Positions 1 through 7,554 are shown, numbered from the stretch's first letter. The stretch: DNA of 32,517 bases from Candidatus Coatesiibacteriota bacterium (GCA_016927185.1 JAFGND010000099.1:1-32517), one strand, 5' to 3'. Program-made: numbers and translations. Notes: a model not told the origin generated them from the letters alone.

Positions 1-150
1 AGATTTCCCTGAAATGGAAAGTAACTGCAAGCATTGAAAATTGCTGCTTCTGGTTTATTTAAAATGAATGCAGTATTAATAAATCTTGACTGAATTTTAC
101 TATCTTTTCATTTCAAGCACATAAACAAGAAATAAAAACTGGAGGTAAAA

Positions 151-444
151 ATGCCCCTTGATGCACTTGGAATGGTTGAAACAAAAGGATTAGTTGGAGC
201 AATTGAGGCAGCAGATGCAATGGTCAAGGCTGCGAATGTAATTCTCCTTGGAAGAGAGCAGGTTGGTGGAGGATACGTAACAGTAATGGTAAGGGGAGAT
301 GTCGGAGCTGTAAAAGCTGCAACAGAAGCAGGTGCTGCTGCTGCTGAAAGAGTCGGAGAGCTTGTTTCAGTTCATATAATACCAAGACCCCATCCTGAAG
401 TGGAAAGAATAATTCCACCAATTCCTTCTAATACAAAAAAATAA
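151..444 (+). CDS. BMC hexameric shell protein (EutM/PduA type)
   Basis: Single-domain BMC shell protein (pfam00936 type) of 97 residues, the usual length. It forms the flat hexagonal tiles of a protein organelle that encloses an aldehyde-producing pathway. The sequence shows the N-terminal [20 protein letters not shown] signature, the pore-loop region around residues 37-43 (QVGGGYV), the [13 protein letters not shown] strand-helix and the C-terminal SVHIIPRPH. The pore position that is Ser in PduA is Gly here (residue 40), as I recall for EutM, so it resembles the EutM branch. A strong Shine-Dalgarno GGAGG lies at 141-145, five bases before the ATG. It is followed 23 bases later by the aldehyde dehydrogenase. 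It is the only shell gene in view; pentamer and trimer shell genes must lie elsewhere, probably to the left. Family call near certain; substrate unknown. Confidence 0.97.
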   Translation: MPLDALGMVETKGLVGAIEAADAMVKAANVILLGREQVGGGYVTVMVRGDVGAVKAATEAGAAAAERVGELVSVHIIPRPHPEVERIIPPIPSNTKK

Positions 445-467
445 ACTGAAGTTGAAAAAGGTCTGAA

Positions 468-1844
468 ATGCCTATTGATAGCGACCTTGCTTTAATACAG
501 GAAGTAAGAGATAAAGTCAATGCAGCATTCCTTGCCCAGAAGAAGCTTCAGGAATGCAGTCAGAAGGAAATAGACTCACTTGTTGCTCATCTTGCTTATC
601 TTGGAGAAAGGGAAGCCTATTCTCTTGCCAGGCATGCGGTAGAAGAGACTGGTTTTGGTAAACTGGAAGATAAGATAGCAAAGAATATTTTCGCAACAAG
701 AGATATATTCAATTTTATAAAAGACATGAAAACTGTTGGATTTATTGATGAGGAGATAGTAAATGGACAGTCTGTTTTTAAAGTAGCTTCTCCTGTAGGT
801 ATAATAGCAGGGATTATTCCATCAACAAATCCTACATCAACTGCACTATACAAAATATTGATAAGCCTTAAATCCGGAAATGCAATCGTTCTAAGCCCTC
901 ACCCAAGATCAAGGAAATCCACAAATCATGCTGCAGACATAATGAAACAGGGGCTAGAGGATATTGGTTTGCCGGTGGATCTTGTTTCATGCATGACTGA
1001 TTCATCTTTAGAAGCAACTCGAACGCTGATGTCTCATCCTTGCATATCTTTGATACTTGCTACTGGAGGAATGGGTCTTGTAAAAGCTGCTTATGCTTCC
1101 GGGAAACCGGCATATGGAGTAGGACCAGGTAATGTTCCTGCATTCATAGAAAGAACAGCAGATATCAGGAAGGCAGTGAAAGATATAATAGTAAGCAAGA
1201 CATTCGATTATGGGACAATATGTGCTTCAGAACAGGCAGTTATTGTGGAAGAGATAATCTCATCAAAGGTTGAAAATGAGTTTCTTAAGCAGGGAGCATA
1301 TTTCTTGAAACAAGATGAGATATCTGCTCTCGCAAAAGCGCTTTTTCCTGATGGGAAGCATGTAAATCCAGAGCTCGTTGGACAACCGCCAGATAAAATT
1401 GCTCATTATTCAGGAATTAGAATAGGCAGCAGGACAAAAGTAATAATGGTAAGACTTGAAGAAGCAAAACCAGACTGCTCATTGTGTTATGAGAAACTCT
1501 CACCTGTTCTAAGTTGTTTCGTAAGAAAAGACTGGGAAAGTGCTTGCCAGCTTTGCCTTGAATTGCTAGCTCTTGGCGGTCAAGGTCATACATTGTCAAT
1601 TCATTCAAGAAATGAGAATATAATCAGGGAATTTGCTCTCAAGAAGCCTGTAAACAGAATACTTGTCAATACTCCATCATCTCATGGTGCAATAGGCTAC
1701 AGCACTGGATTGGATGCGTCATTGACACTGGGTTGCGGGACTCTTGGAGGAAATATCACTTCTGATAATATTACTCCAATGCACCTTTTAAATATAAAGA
1801 GACTGGCTTTCGAAATAAGGGAAGTACAGGCAGACAATGACTGA
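468..1844 (+). CDS. CoA-acylating aldehyde dehydrogenase, BMC-associated (EutE/PduP family)
   Basis: Oxidises an aldehyde (acetaldehyde or propionaldehyde in the known relatives) with NAD+ and CoA to acyl-CoA, inside the BMC lumen in the known systems. The 458-residue protein has the fold of EutE, PduP and the AdhE aldehyde domain: an NAD-binding part with [15 protein letters not shown] at about 108-122, the [12 protein letters not shown] stretch near 217-228, and the catalytic cysteine in [10 protein letters not shown] (Cys252). The C-terminal INIKRLAFE-type ending (here [12 protein letters not shown]) is normal for the family. The N terminus starts directly at the first helix, so the short PduP-like N-terminal encapsulation extension is not evident. 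The start ATG has AAAAGG at 456-461. The end overlaps the PduL gene by 8 bases, implying coupled translation. Exact aldehyde not decided by sequence. Confidence 0.93.
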   Translation: MPIDSDLALIQEVRDKVNAAFLAQKKLQECSQKEIDSLVAHLAYLGEREAYSLARHAVEETGFGKLEDKIAKNIFATRDIFNFIKDMKTVGFIDEEIVNGQSVFKVASPVGIIAGIIPSTNPTSTALYKILISLKSGNAIVLSPHPRSRKSTNHAADIMKQGLEDIGLPVDLVSCMTDSSLEATRTLMSHPCISLILATGGMGLVKAAYASGKPAYGVGPGNVPAFIERTADIRKAVKDIIVSKTFDYGTICASEQAVIVEEIISSKVENEFLKQGAYFLKQDEISALAKALFPDGKHVNPELVGQPPDKIAHYSGIRIGSRTKVIMVRLEEAKPDCSLCYEKLSPVLSCFVRKDWESACQLCLELLALGGQGHTLSIHSRNENIIREFALKKPVNRILVNTPSSHGAIGYSTGLDASLTLGCGTLGGNITSDNITPMHLLNIKRLAFEIREVQADND

Positions 1845-2631
1845 CAATTCTGATTTTTCAAAGAAACTAAAAGATATTCATGTCATAGTAAATGTTTCGG
1901 CAAGACATGTACATTTATCAAAAGAAGATTTCGAAAGTCTTTTTGGGATTGGAAAGAGCCTGACGAAAGATTTCGATTTGATTCAGCCCGGAGAGTTTGC
2001 AGCAAAGGAAAGACTTACAATAGCTGGACAGAAAGGCAGCATAGAGAATGTAAGAATATTGGGTCCTTTCAGGAACAAATCTCAGGTTGAAATTTCGCTT
2101 ACTGATGGAAGAAATCTAGGGATTGAAAACCTTGAAGTAAGAATTTCAGGAGATTTAGATAATACTCCCTCTATTGTACTCATTGGAAAGAAGGGTAACA
2201 TCATACTTGAAAACGGGGTAATAGCAGCAAAAAGACATATTCACTGCAGTCTAAAGGATGCAGAAAAATTGAATTTGAAGAATGGGCAGCTAATCTGGGT
2301 AAGATTTGAGGGAGAAAGAGAAGGAGTATTAGGTGGATTTGTCACAAGAGCATCTGGAAATAGTGTGCTTGAACTTCATATCGATACAGATGAAGCCAAT
2401 GCTCTTGGAGTGAAATCCGGAATTTATGGTTTGATAGCAGACAGGGAAGAGTATTTTGATAATGAAAACAGTTTCCAGAAGGATATAGTAGAAACTCCTC
2501 ATCTGATAACTGAACTATTCCTGAAAAAAATCAAGAAAAAGGGCATGAAAATAAAACTGGATAAATCATGTATCTTGACACCAATGGCAAAAGACTTTCT
2601 AAAGAATAATCCAGAAATACTCAGGAAATGA
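1837..2631 (+). CDS. pduL: PduL-type phosphate acyltransferase with extra C-terminal tail
   Basis: Converts acyl-CoA plus phosphate to acyl-phosphate and CoA, recycling CoA inside the BMC. Zinc-ligand motifs of PduL are all visible: RHVHLS (His24, His26), KRHIHCS (His134, His136) and HIDTDEANA (His181). Typical PduL is about 210 residues; this one has 264. Residues about 215-264 form an added tail containing LITELFLKK (223-231) and ILTPMAKDFL (246-255). This pattern, an ITE-type helix, a short beta stretch, then T-P-x-A-K/R-D/E, resembles what I recall from the N termini of the ethanolamine BMC proteins EutT and EutQ. It may be a scaffold or targeting module; that is inference. The ATG lies inside the aldehyde dehydrogenase end, and the stop overlaps the next start as ATGA. 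Core function is secure. Confidence 0.92.
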   Translation: MTDNSDFSKKLKDIHVIVNVSARHVHLSKEDFESLFGIGKSLTKDFDLIQPGEFAAKERLTIAGQKGSIENVRILGPFRNKSQVEISLTDGRNLGIENLEVRISGDLDNTPSIVLIGKKGNIILENGVIAAKRHIHCSLKDAEKLNLKNGQLIWVRFEGEREGVLGGFVTRASGNSVLELHIDTDEANALGVKSGIYGLIADREEYFDNENSFQKDIVETPHLITELFLKKIKKKGMKIKLDKSCILTPMAKDFLKNNPEILRK

Positions 2632-3140
2632 AAAAAGCAATATTGAACTGGATTCCATTTCTTCTGCTAAGTATAATTGTATTCAGCACAACAAATTACA
2701 TTCCAATATTCTGGGAGCCTCTTTATGCGAAATATGGAAATGAGCTTCTTGTAAGAATAGTCCAGTTGATAATAAGCTTCATTCTTGCTGCTGCTGCTGT
2801 TTCAGTAATAATAAACAGTAGTCCAGCGAAGAGAATGAAAACTTCCATTCTGGGCTTCCTGCTTCTTTTCTTTTATGTTCTGCCTCTATATTACATGAAA
2901 AATGCTGCTGAAAGATTTCATTTTGTAGAATATGGATTATGGTTTCTGTTTGCTGTTAAAGGGTTTCAGGGAAAAACCGTTCATGCCTTTATCCTTACTT
3001 CTATAATGGGAATTCTTGATGAGTTGTATCAATGGTATTTGCCTTCAAGATTTGGTGAAATTGCTGATGTTGTTCTGAATATTTATTCCATATCTCTTTC
3101 ATGGCTTGGACTGAAACTCTACAGGTACGGAAGGTCATAA
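2628..3140 (+). CDS. VanZ-like integral membrane protein
   Basis: A 170-residue membrane protein with about four to five hydrophobic segments: roughly residues 7-27, 42-64, 72-90, 103-115 and 145-162. The stretch ERFHFVEYGLW followed by GILDELYQWYLPSRFGEIADVVLN matches the VanZ-like family pattern (a helix with D-E-x-x-Q, then P-x-R and a D-V-x-x-N motif). VanZ gives low teicoplanin resistance in enterococci; most homologues have no established role, though many sit next to envelope and glycan genes. Its ATG overlaps the PduL stop (ATGA) with AGGA just upstream, so it is translated with the BMC genes. It is followed 3 bases later by a glycosyltransferase, so it marks the switch from BMC genes to glycan genes within one gene string. 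Family call fairly sure; role unknown. Confidence 0.8.
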   Translation: MKKAILNWIPFLLLSIIVFSTTNYIPIFWEPLYAKYGNELLVRIVQLIISFILAAAAVSVIINSSPAKRMKTSILGFLLLFFYVLPLYYMKNAAERFHFVEYGLWFLFAVKGFQGKTVHAFILTSIMGILDELYQWYLPSRFGEIADVVLNIYSISLSWLGLKLYRYGRS

Positions 3141-3143
3141 TTC

Positions 3144-4259
3144 ATGAGCAGAAAGCATATTGTAATGGTTTATAAAGATTTCTATCCGCCTGTGAAAGGT
3201 GGAATAGAGTTTCATATTGCTGATATAGTAAAGGGACTCAAGGATAAATTCAGATTCACTGTTTTGGTTCAAAGTGGAAAGAATACAACTCAGGTTGAAA
3301 AGACAGATGGCATAGAGATCATAAGAGCCAGCGAATTTGGAAGGATTCAAAGCGCACCACTTTCAGCGAGTCTGGTCAAGTATTTCAGGAAACTGAAACC
3401 AAATATCTGGCATTTTCACCTTCCCAATCCTACTGCAGTAATAGCTTACTTATCATCTTTTCAAACATATGGAAGCCTGTTAGTAACTTATCACAGCGAT
3501 ATTATAAGGCAGAAAACTCTTGGTTGTTTATATAAGCCTTTTTCCCTGATTTTTCTTAAAAAAGCAGATGCTATTATTGCAACTTCTGATGCATATGCAA
3601 AATCATCTGATGAATTGAAGCTATTCAGAAACAAGACTATAGCAATTCCAATAGGGATAGATCCACCTGGTTTCTGGCAAAGCATGAATGTATTAGCTCA
3701 GGTGAGTGAGATAAAGAAGAAAACTGAAAAGCCTATTATTCTTTTCATAGGTAAATTAAGATATTATAAAGGCTTACATATACTGATTGAAGCCATGAAG
3801 GAAATAGATGCTGTCTTGATAATTGCAGGAGAAGGCCCAATGGAAAAGGAATTGAAAATGATTGCCTGCAAATATGATGTACTAGAGAAGATTGTTTTTG
3901 AAGGAGAAGTCTCCGAGGAAAGAAAGTGGGCTTTATTGCAATCTGCTGATATTTTCTGCCTGCCCTCTACATACAGAAGCGAGGCATATGGAATTTGTCA
4001 GATTGAAGCTCAATTAGCAGGGCTACCAGTTGTAACTACTGAACTAGGTACCGGCACTTCCTTTGTAACTATTGACAAGAAAACTGGTTATGTAATTCCT
4101 CCTGATGACAGTAAGCTGCTTGCAAAGAAAATCAAGAAAATCATCTATGATCCCTTGCTGAAACAGAAATTTGGAGAAGCTGGAAGAGAAAGAGCTGAGA
4201 AAGAATTCTCCCTGAAACTCATGTTATCAAGGCTTGAGAAGGTTTATAATGAGCTTTGA
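3144..4259 (+). CDS. GT4-family glycosyltransferase (GT-B fold)
   Basis: Cytoplasmic glycosyltransferase of 371 residues, likely adding one sugar to a polyprenyl-linked glycan. It shows the GT4 features: N-terminal KGGIEFHIADI (glycine-rich acceptor-side loop, residues 18-28), an IWHFHLPNP strand, then the donor domain with PIILFIGKLRYYKGLHILIEA (about 194-214), IAGEGPMEKEL, and the EAYGICQIEAQLAGLPVV segment (about 279-296), whose two glutamates bind the sugar nucleotide. Sugar and acceptor cannot be read from the sequence. GGAAGG at 3129-3134 is its ribosome site, nine bases before the ATG. The gene end overlaps the true start of the WecA-like gene at 4249. Lying beside a polyprenyl-phosphate sugar-1-phosphate transferase, it may add the second sugar. 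Confidence 0.9.
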   Translation: MSRKHIVMVYKDFYPPVKGGIEFHIADIVKGLKDKFRFTVLVQSGKNTTQVEKTDGIEIIRASEFGRIQSAPLSASLVKYFRKLKPNIWHFHLPNPTAVIAYLSSFQTYGSLLVTYHSDIIRQKTLGCLYKPFSLIFLKKADAIIATSDAYAKSSDELKLFRNKTIAIPIGIDPPGFWQSMNVLAQVSEIKKKTEKPIILFIGKLRYYKGLHILIEAMKEIDAVLIIAGEGPMEKELKMIACKYDVLEKIVFEGEVSEERKWALLQSADIFCLPSTYRSEAYGICQIEAQLAGLPVVTTELGTGTSFVTIDKKTGYVIPPDDSKLLAKKIKKIIYDPLLKQKFGEAGRERAEKEFSLKLMLSRLEKVYNEL

Positions 4260-5310
4260 ACAGATAATAAGACTGTCTGTTCCTGCATTGATAAGTTTCG
4301 TTATTGCATTAATACTTACTCCATTGATGCGCATTATTGCAATGAAACTGAAGATAATGGACATTCCTAATTCAAGAAAGGTTCATAAGGATCCCAAACC
4401 TTATCTCGGAGGAGTTGCAATCTTTGTTGCTTTCAATGTAACATTAGTATTGGCGCTTTTATATGGAACACCACTTATTCACAGGACAAGGGAGATAATA
4501 GCAATAATGTCGGGAGGATCCATAATTTTCATAGTAGGCTTGTATGATGATATAAAGGGAGTTGCTCCTAAAATAAAGCTTCTCTGGCAGATAATAGCTG
4601 CTTTCGTAGCAGGAATAATCCTCATGATGAGTGGTGTGCAAATGAATCTCTTTGCTCCCGGTGGTTTGGATCTGCTATCAGGAACAATAACATTGATATG
4701 GATTGTTGGCATAACCAATTCCTTCAACCTGCTTGATAACATGGATGGATTGACGGCTGGCTTGGGAGTAATTTGTTCATTCTTCCTATTCCAGGTAGCT
4801 TTTCAAAGGGAAGAAATACTCCTTATTTTTCTTCCTCTTGCTGTTCTTGGTTCTTCACTTGGATTCTGGTTCTATAACAAGAATCCTGCCAGAATATTCA
4901 TGGGAGATTGCGGTGCCTTATTCATAGGCTTCAATCTTGCAGTTTTTTCTTTGATGGGAATTTATAATTATGAAGGATTAACAAGATATATTGCAATCTT
5001 GACACCAATTCTTATTTTAAGCATACCAATTTTTGATACAATATCAGTTATCATAATCCGGCTTAAAAGGAGAGTAAGTATTTTTCATGCAGATACAAAC
5101 CATATTTCCCACAGGCTTGTATATATCGGAATGTCTCACAGGAATGCAGTATACTTGATTTATATGATATCTGTGACAATGGGTATAATAGGTTTGTTCC
5201 TGCCGAAGCTGAGTCCTTCAGAAGCAATATTACTTCTGCTCCATGCTTTTCTGGTATACTTACTGATAGTCATTTTAATGCTGACTGCAAGCAAAAATAA
5301 GAACAAGTGA
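4249..5310 (+). CDS. WecA/TagO-like polyprenyl-phosphate sugar-1-phosphate transferase
   Basis: Polytopic membrane enzyme that starts glycan assembly by moving a HexNAc-1-phosphate from a UDP-sugar to undecaprenyl phosphate. Family motifs, numbered from the ATG at 4249: DIPNSRKVH then LGGVAIF near the N terminus, GLYDD (Asp100-Asp101), NSFNLLDNMDGL (158-168), FMGDCG (217-222) and the cytoplasmic HADTNHISHR loop beginning at His280. About ten hydrophobic segments are present. I chose 4249 because ATG there has GAGAAGG at 4236-4242; a TTG at 4234 would add five residues without a better ribosome site. The first 11 bases overlap the GT4 gene. MraY is less likely given the overall motif set and the GT4 neighbour. 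UDP-GlcNAc is the commonest substrate but is not shown here. Confidence 0.9.
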   Translation: MSFEQIIRLSVPALISFVIALILTPLMRIIAMKLKIMDIPNSRKVHKDPKPYLGGVAIFVAFNVTLVLALLYGTPLIHRTREIIAIMSGGSIIFIVGLYDDIKGVAPKIKLLWQIIAAFVAGIILMMSGVQMNLFAPGGLDLLSGTITLIWIVGITNSFNLLDNMDGLTAGLGVICSFFLFQVAFQREEILLIFLPLAVLGSSLGFWFYNKNPARIFMGDCGALFIGFNLAVFSLMGIYNYEGLTRYIAILTPILILSIPIFDTISVIIIRLKRRVSIFHADTNHISHRLVYIGMSHRNAVYLIYMISVTMGIIGLFLPKLSPSEAILLLLHAFLVYLLIVILMLTASKNKNK

Positions 5311-5319
5311 TCGCTTGAT

Positions 5320-6045
5320 ATGAAAATAGGGATATTGCTTGGAAGCGGATATGGGGATTTCATAAACTCCATAAATGTGAGGAAAAAGTATAATTATGAA
5401 GATATAAAGGGACTTGTTAGTACAACAGTAAAGGGACATAAGGGAATTTTCTATGAAGGTGAGGCATTTGATAATGAGTGGCTTGTTGCTGAAGGAAGGC
5501 TTCACTTTTATGAAGGACATGATGTAAAAAGAATAGGCAGGCTTGTTAGATATTTCAAGGAAAAGGATTGCAAACTTCTAATACTAACAACAGCAACAGG
5601 CGGAATAAACAGGTCTTTTAAGGTAGGGGATCTGGTGTTAATCAACGATTTTATTGACTTTTTCCCCATAGCATGGAATTTCAGAATTAAACAGCCACTA
5701 CTTTCCGAAAAATATATGGAAATAGTGAGAAGAGTAACGCTAGAAAACAATCTGAATGTGAAGGAAGGCACTTTTGCGGGAGTTACCGGACCTACTTATG
5801 AAACTCCAGCTGAAGTAAGGGTTCTTGAATTCCTGGGTGCTGATTTAATAAGCATGTCAGTCATTCCGGAAGTTTATTATGCCAATAAGCTGAAACTTCA
5901 GGTTATCTGCTTTGGTATAATAACAAATCATCTTGTACACAAGAACAGTGCCGAACTGACACATTTGGAAGTCCTTGATGTTGTAAAGAAAAGCACTAAT
6001 AAACTTGTTCAGTTATTGAGTATAGCAAGTATAACAATCAAATAG
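5320..6045 (+). CDS. Purine nucleoside phosphorylase (PNP/MTAP, trimeric class)
   Basis: Cleaves purine (deoxy)nucleosides with phosphate to free base and (deoxy)ribose-1-phosphate. Residues of the trimeric PNP/MTAP class are visible: GSG (Ser9) and GHKG (His40) for phosphate, GRLHFYEG (Arg60, His62, Tyr64), LTTATGGIN, GDLVLINDFIDF, GPTYETPAEVR (Glu161 for the purine), ISMSVIPEV (Met179 for the sugar), ITNH (Asn203, the base-binding Asn of human-type PNP) and LTHLEVL (His215). At 241 residues it is shorter than the usual 270 or so. Glu161 and Asn203 fit 6-oxopurines; an MTAP-like role is less likely but possible. It starts 9 bases after the WecA-like gene, with a weak ribosome site. Its position at the end of a BMC gene string is unusual and may be functional, see findings. 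Confidence 0.88.
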   Translation: MKIGILLGSGYGDFINSINVRKKYNYEDIKGLVSTTVKGHKGIFYEGEAFDNEWLVAEGRLHFYEGHDVKRIGRLVRYFKEKDCKLLILTTATGGINRSFKVGDLVLINDFIDFFPIAWNFRIKQPLLSEKYMEIVRRVTLENNLNVKEGTFAGVTGPTYETPAEVRVLEFLGADLISMSVIPEVYYANKLKLQVICFGIITNHLVHKNSAELTHLEVLDVVKKSTNKLVQLLSIASITIK

Positions 6046-6066
6046 AACAAGTAGCAATTATCTTGA

Positions 6067-6567
6067 TTATTCATCTTCATCAGATGGTTCCAGTTTTTCC
6101 GGCATAACTCCTGGAGCAAAAGGTTTCTTGAAAGTAACCTGCATAACATGAAATGGAGAATTTTCAAGATATGGTACATCCAGAGTAAAGGTCTTCTCTT
6201 CAGTTACATTGTCTTCATTCTGGACAAGCTTCTTTGTGAATATTGGCTTTAGAAGAGATGCAAATAAAGCGATTACACCGCTGAGAATAAAAGCGAATGG
6301 AATACTTCTGGAACGTGAATAAAATCTGAACAAGTAATACATATTGAAAGGTGAAAAAATACTAAGAAAGACCCATAGAAATCTTCTGTTCTTGATTGCA
6401 TCTGTCATTAATAATATTGTCCCTGCAACAAGGAGAACTATGCCGAATGGTTTAAAATATGGCAAATACTCTATCCATGAAAGTCCGGGGAATTCAAGAG
6501 CCCTGGCTCTTGCTTCTTCATAATAATAGTTTTCTTCATTCAGAATATTGCCTTTAATGCCATTCAC
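6067..6567 (-). CDS. Unknown membrane protein, 166 residues
   Basis: I do not recognise this family. The protein starts with about 35 polar residues rich in Glu, Tyr and Arg (NYYYEEARARALEF), then has hydrophobic segments at about 37-56, 63-82 and 92-110, and a roughly 50-residue acidic tail ending EPSDEDE. The start is a GTG at 6567 with GGAGG eight bases before it; no in-frame ATG sits nearby. It converges on the nucleoside phosphorylase with only 21 bases between stops, and no strong terminator is visible there. It diverges from the glutaredoxin operon. The Pro-Phe-containing tail (YLENSPFHVMQVTFKK) looks folded. Coding is supported by length, ribosome site and membrane pattern; function unknown. 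Confidence 0.75.
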   Translation of the reverse strand: MNGIKGNILNEENYYYEEARARALEFPGLSWIEYLPYFKPFGIVLLVAGTILLMTDAIKNRRFLWVFLSIFSPFNMYYLFRFYSRSRSIPFAFILSGVIALFASLLKPIFTKKLVQNEDNVTEEKTFTLDVPYLENSPFHVMQVTFKKPFAPGVMPEKLEPSDEDE

Positions 6568-6593
6568 AGCGTTTGCCTCCTTCTTTTGAACCC

Positions 6594-6622
6594 ATGATTT
6601 TGGGGTTTTGATATTATGTCAA
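6594..6622 (-). promoter_or_regulatory. Possible promoter for the unknown membrane protein
   Basis: On the minus strand TTGACA at 6622-6617 is followed after 17 bases by AATCAT at 6599-6594 (four of six matches to TATAAT). The GTG start at 6567 lies 27 bases further on. The -35 is perfect, the -10 weak. Confidence 0.4.
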
Positions 6623-6708
6623 GAGATTTAAAATTTTACTATTTGCTTCTGAGATAACCTGATAATGCTTAATGTAAATATAATTATGAGCAGTTTTTAA
6701 AAAGACAT

Positions 6709-6736
6709 TTGACATTTTAGATAAAACCATTAGAAT
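6709..6736 (+). promoter_or_regulatory. Sigma-70-type promoter of the glutaredoxin operon
   Basis: TTGACA at 6709-6714, a 16-base spacer, and TAGAAT at 6731-6736; the glutaredoxin ATG is 28 bases downstream with GGAGG close before it. This is one of the clearest promoters in the window and indicates that this lineage uses ordinary -35/-10 promoters. Confidence 0.65.
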
Positions 6737-6763
6737 GAAAGGAAATTAAAGAATGGAGGAAAA

Positions 6764-7048
6764 ATGGAAATTGTCACTATTGAAGGAAAGGATTGTGGAG
6801 AAGTTTTTATTTATGCCCTAAGTACCTGCATATGGTGCAAGAAAACCAAGAATCTTCTTCATGAACTGGGAGTTAAGTATTCATATGTTGACGTAGATCT
6901 GGTAGAAGGTGATGAACAGGATAAGGTATATGATGACATGAAAAAATTCAGTCCTGATTTTTCTTTTCCGACAGTTGTAATAGATAAAAGCAAATGTATT
7001 ATTGGTTACAAAGAAAATGATATAAAGAGTATCCTGGAGACAAAATGA
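6764..7048 (+). CDS. Glutaredoxin-like thiol-disulfide protein
   Basis: Small thioredoxin-fold redox protein of 94 residues. The active site is CIWC (Cys22, Cys25) and the cis-proline is in FPTVVI (Pro69), followed by a GYKENDIKSIL helix. A dithiol CxxC with no signal peptide means a cytoplasmic reductant or oxidant of protein thiols. Its ATG follows GGAGG closely, downstream of a good promoter. The stop overlaps the next start (ATGA), so it is translated together with the ferredoxin:thioredoxin-reductase-like protein. That enzyme may therefore reduce this glutaredoxin, replacing a glutathione or NADPH system; this is inference from gene order. It could equally be called an NrdH-like redoxin, but the CIWC site and the neighbour fit the glutaredoxin-like group better. 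Confidence 0.88.
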   Translation: MEIVTIEGKDCGEVFIYALSTCIWCKKTKNLLHELGVKYSYVDVDLVEGDEQDKVYDDMKKFSPDFSFPTVVIDKSKCIIGYKENDIKSILETK

Positions 7049-7554
7049 GAGAAGAGATTGAAGTGACACAGAAGGAGATTGATGATTTATTTTCCAGAAT
7101 GGAAAAAGAATCAAGAGAAATGGGCTATTTCCTTAATCCTGACAGGGAATTCACAGAGGATTTGATTAGATCTCTTCTTATAAATGAAAAAAGATATGGA
7201 TACATGAATTGCCCATGCAGATTATCATCAAGAAACAAGGAAGATGATCTTGATATAATATGCCCTTGTGATTACAGGGATGCAGATATTGTTGATTATG
7301 ATGCTTGCTTTTGTGGATTATTCGTATCGTCAAAGATTTTCAGGAAAGAAAAGTTACCTGAGCCGATACCTGAAAGAAGACCTTCAAGAGAAGAGCGAAA
7401 AAACAGGAAAAACAGAGATAATTCAATCAAGGGTGAATTATCAAAACCTGTCTGGAGATGCAAGGTTTGTGGTTATCTTTGCGGAAGGGACAACCCTCCT
7501 GAAATCTGTCCAATATGCAAAGCTAAAGGTGACAGATTTGAGAGATTTATTTAA
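7045..7554 (+). CDS. Ferredoxin:thioredoxin reductase catalytic domain fused to rubredoxin
   Basis: Cytoplasmic redox enzyme of 169 residues. Residues about 5-95 are the catalytic (beta) subunit domain of ferredoxin:thioredoxin reductase: six cysteines as NCPC (56, 58), CPCDYR (73, 75) and CFC (88, 90) hold the 4Fe-4S cluster and the redox disulfide. After a charged linker (about 100-130, rich in Arg, Lys and Glu), residues 136-169 form a rubredoxin-like iron site with Cys139, Cys142, Cys155 and Cys158 (CKVC and CPIC). The rubredoxin may pass electrons to the cluster in place of ferredoxin. The plant enzyme has CHC where this has CFC. It is coupled to glutaredoxin by a 4-base overlap, and its stop overlaps the convergent GT2 gene by 8 bases. 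Domain calls are firm; partner proteins are inferred. Confidence 0.92.
   Translation: MREEIEVTQKEIDDLFSRMEKESREMGYFLNPDREFTEDLIRSLLINEKRYGYMNCPCRLSSRNKEDDLDIICPCDYRDADIVDYDACFCGLFVSSKIFRKEKLPEPIPERRPSREERKNRKNRDNSIKGELSKPVWRCKVCGYLCGRDNPPEICPICKAKGDRFERFI

Noticed and set aside
1-62. Possible 3' end of an upstream gene
   Set aside because: Two frames are open from the left edge (ending at 37 and 62) but the piece is too short to tell whether either is real.
86-114. TTGACT upstream of the shell gene as a promoter
   Set aside because: No -10 like sequence at 16-18 bases; the shell gene may be transcribed from further left.
2628-3140. VanZ-like gene as an antibiotic-resistance gene
   Set aside because: No other glycopeptide-resistance gene is present; VanZ-like domains are widespread in membrane proteins next to envelope genes.
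4234-4248. TTG start giving a longer WecA-like protein
   Set aside because: The ATG at 4249 has GAGAAGG at proper distance; the TTG does not.
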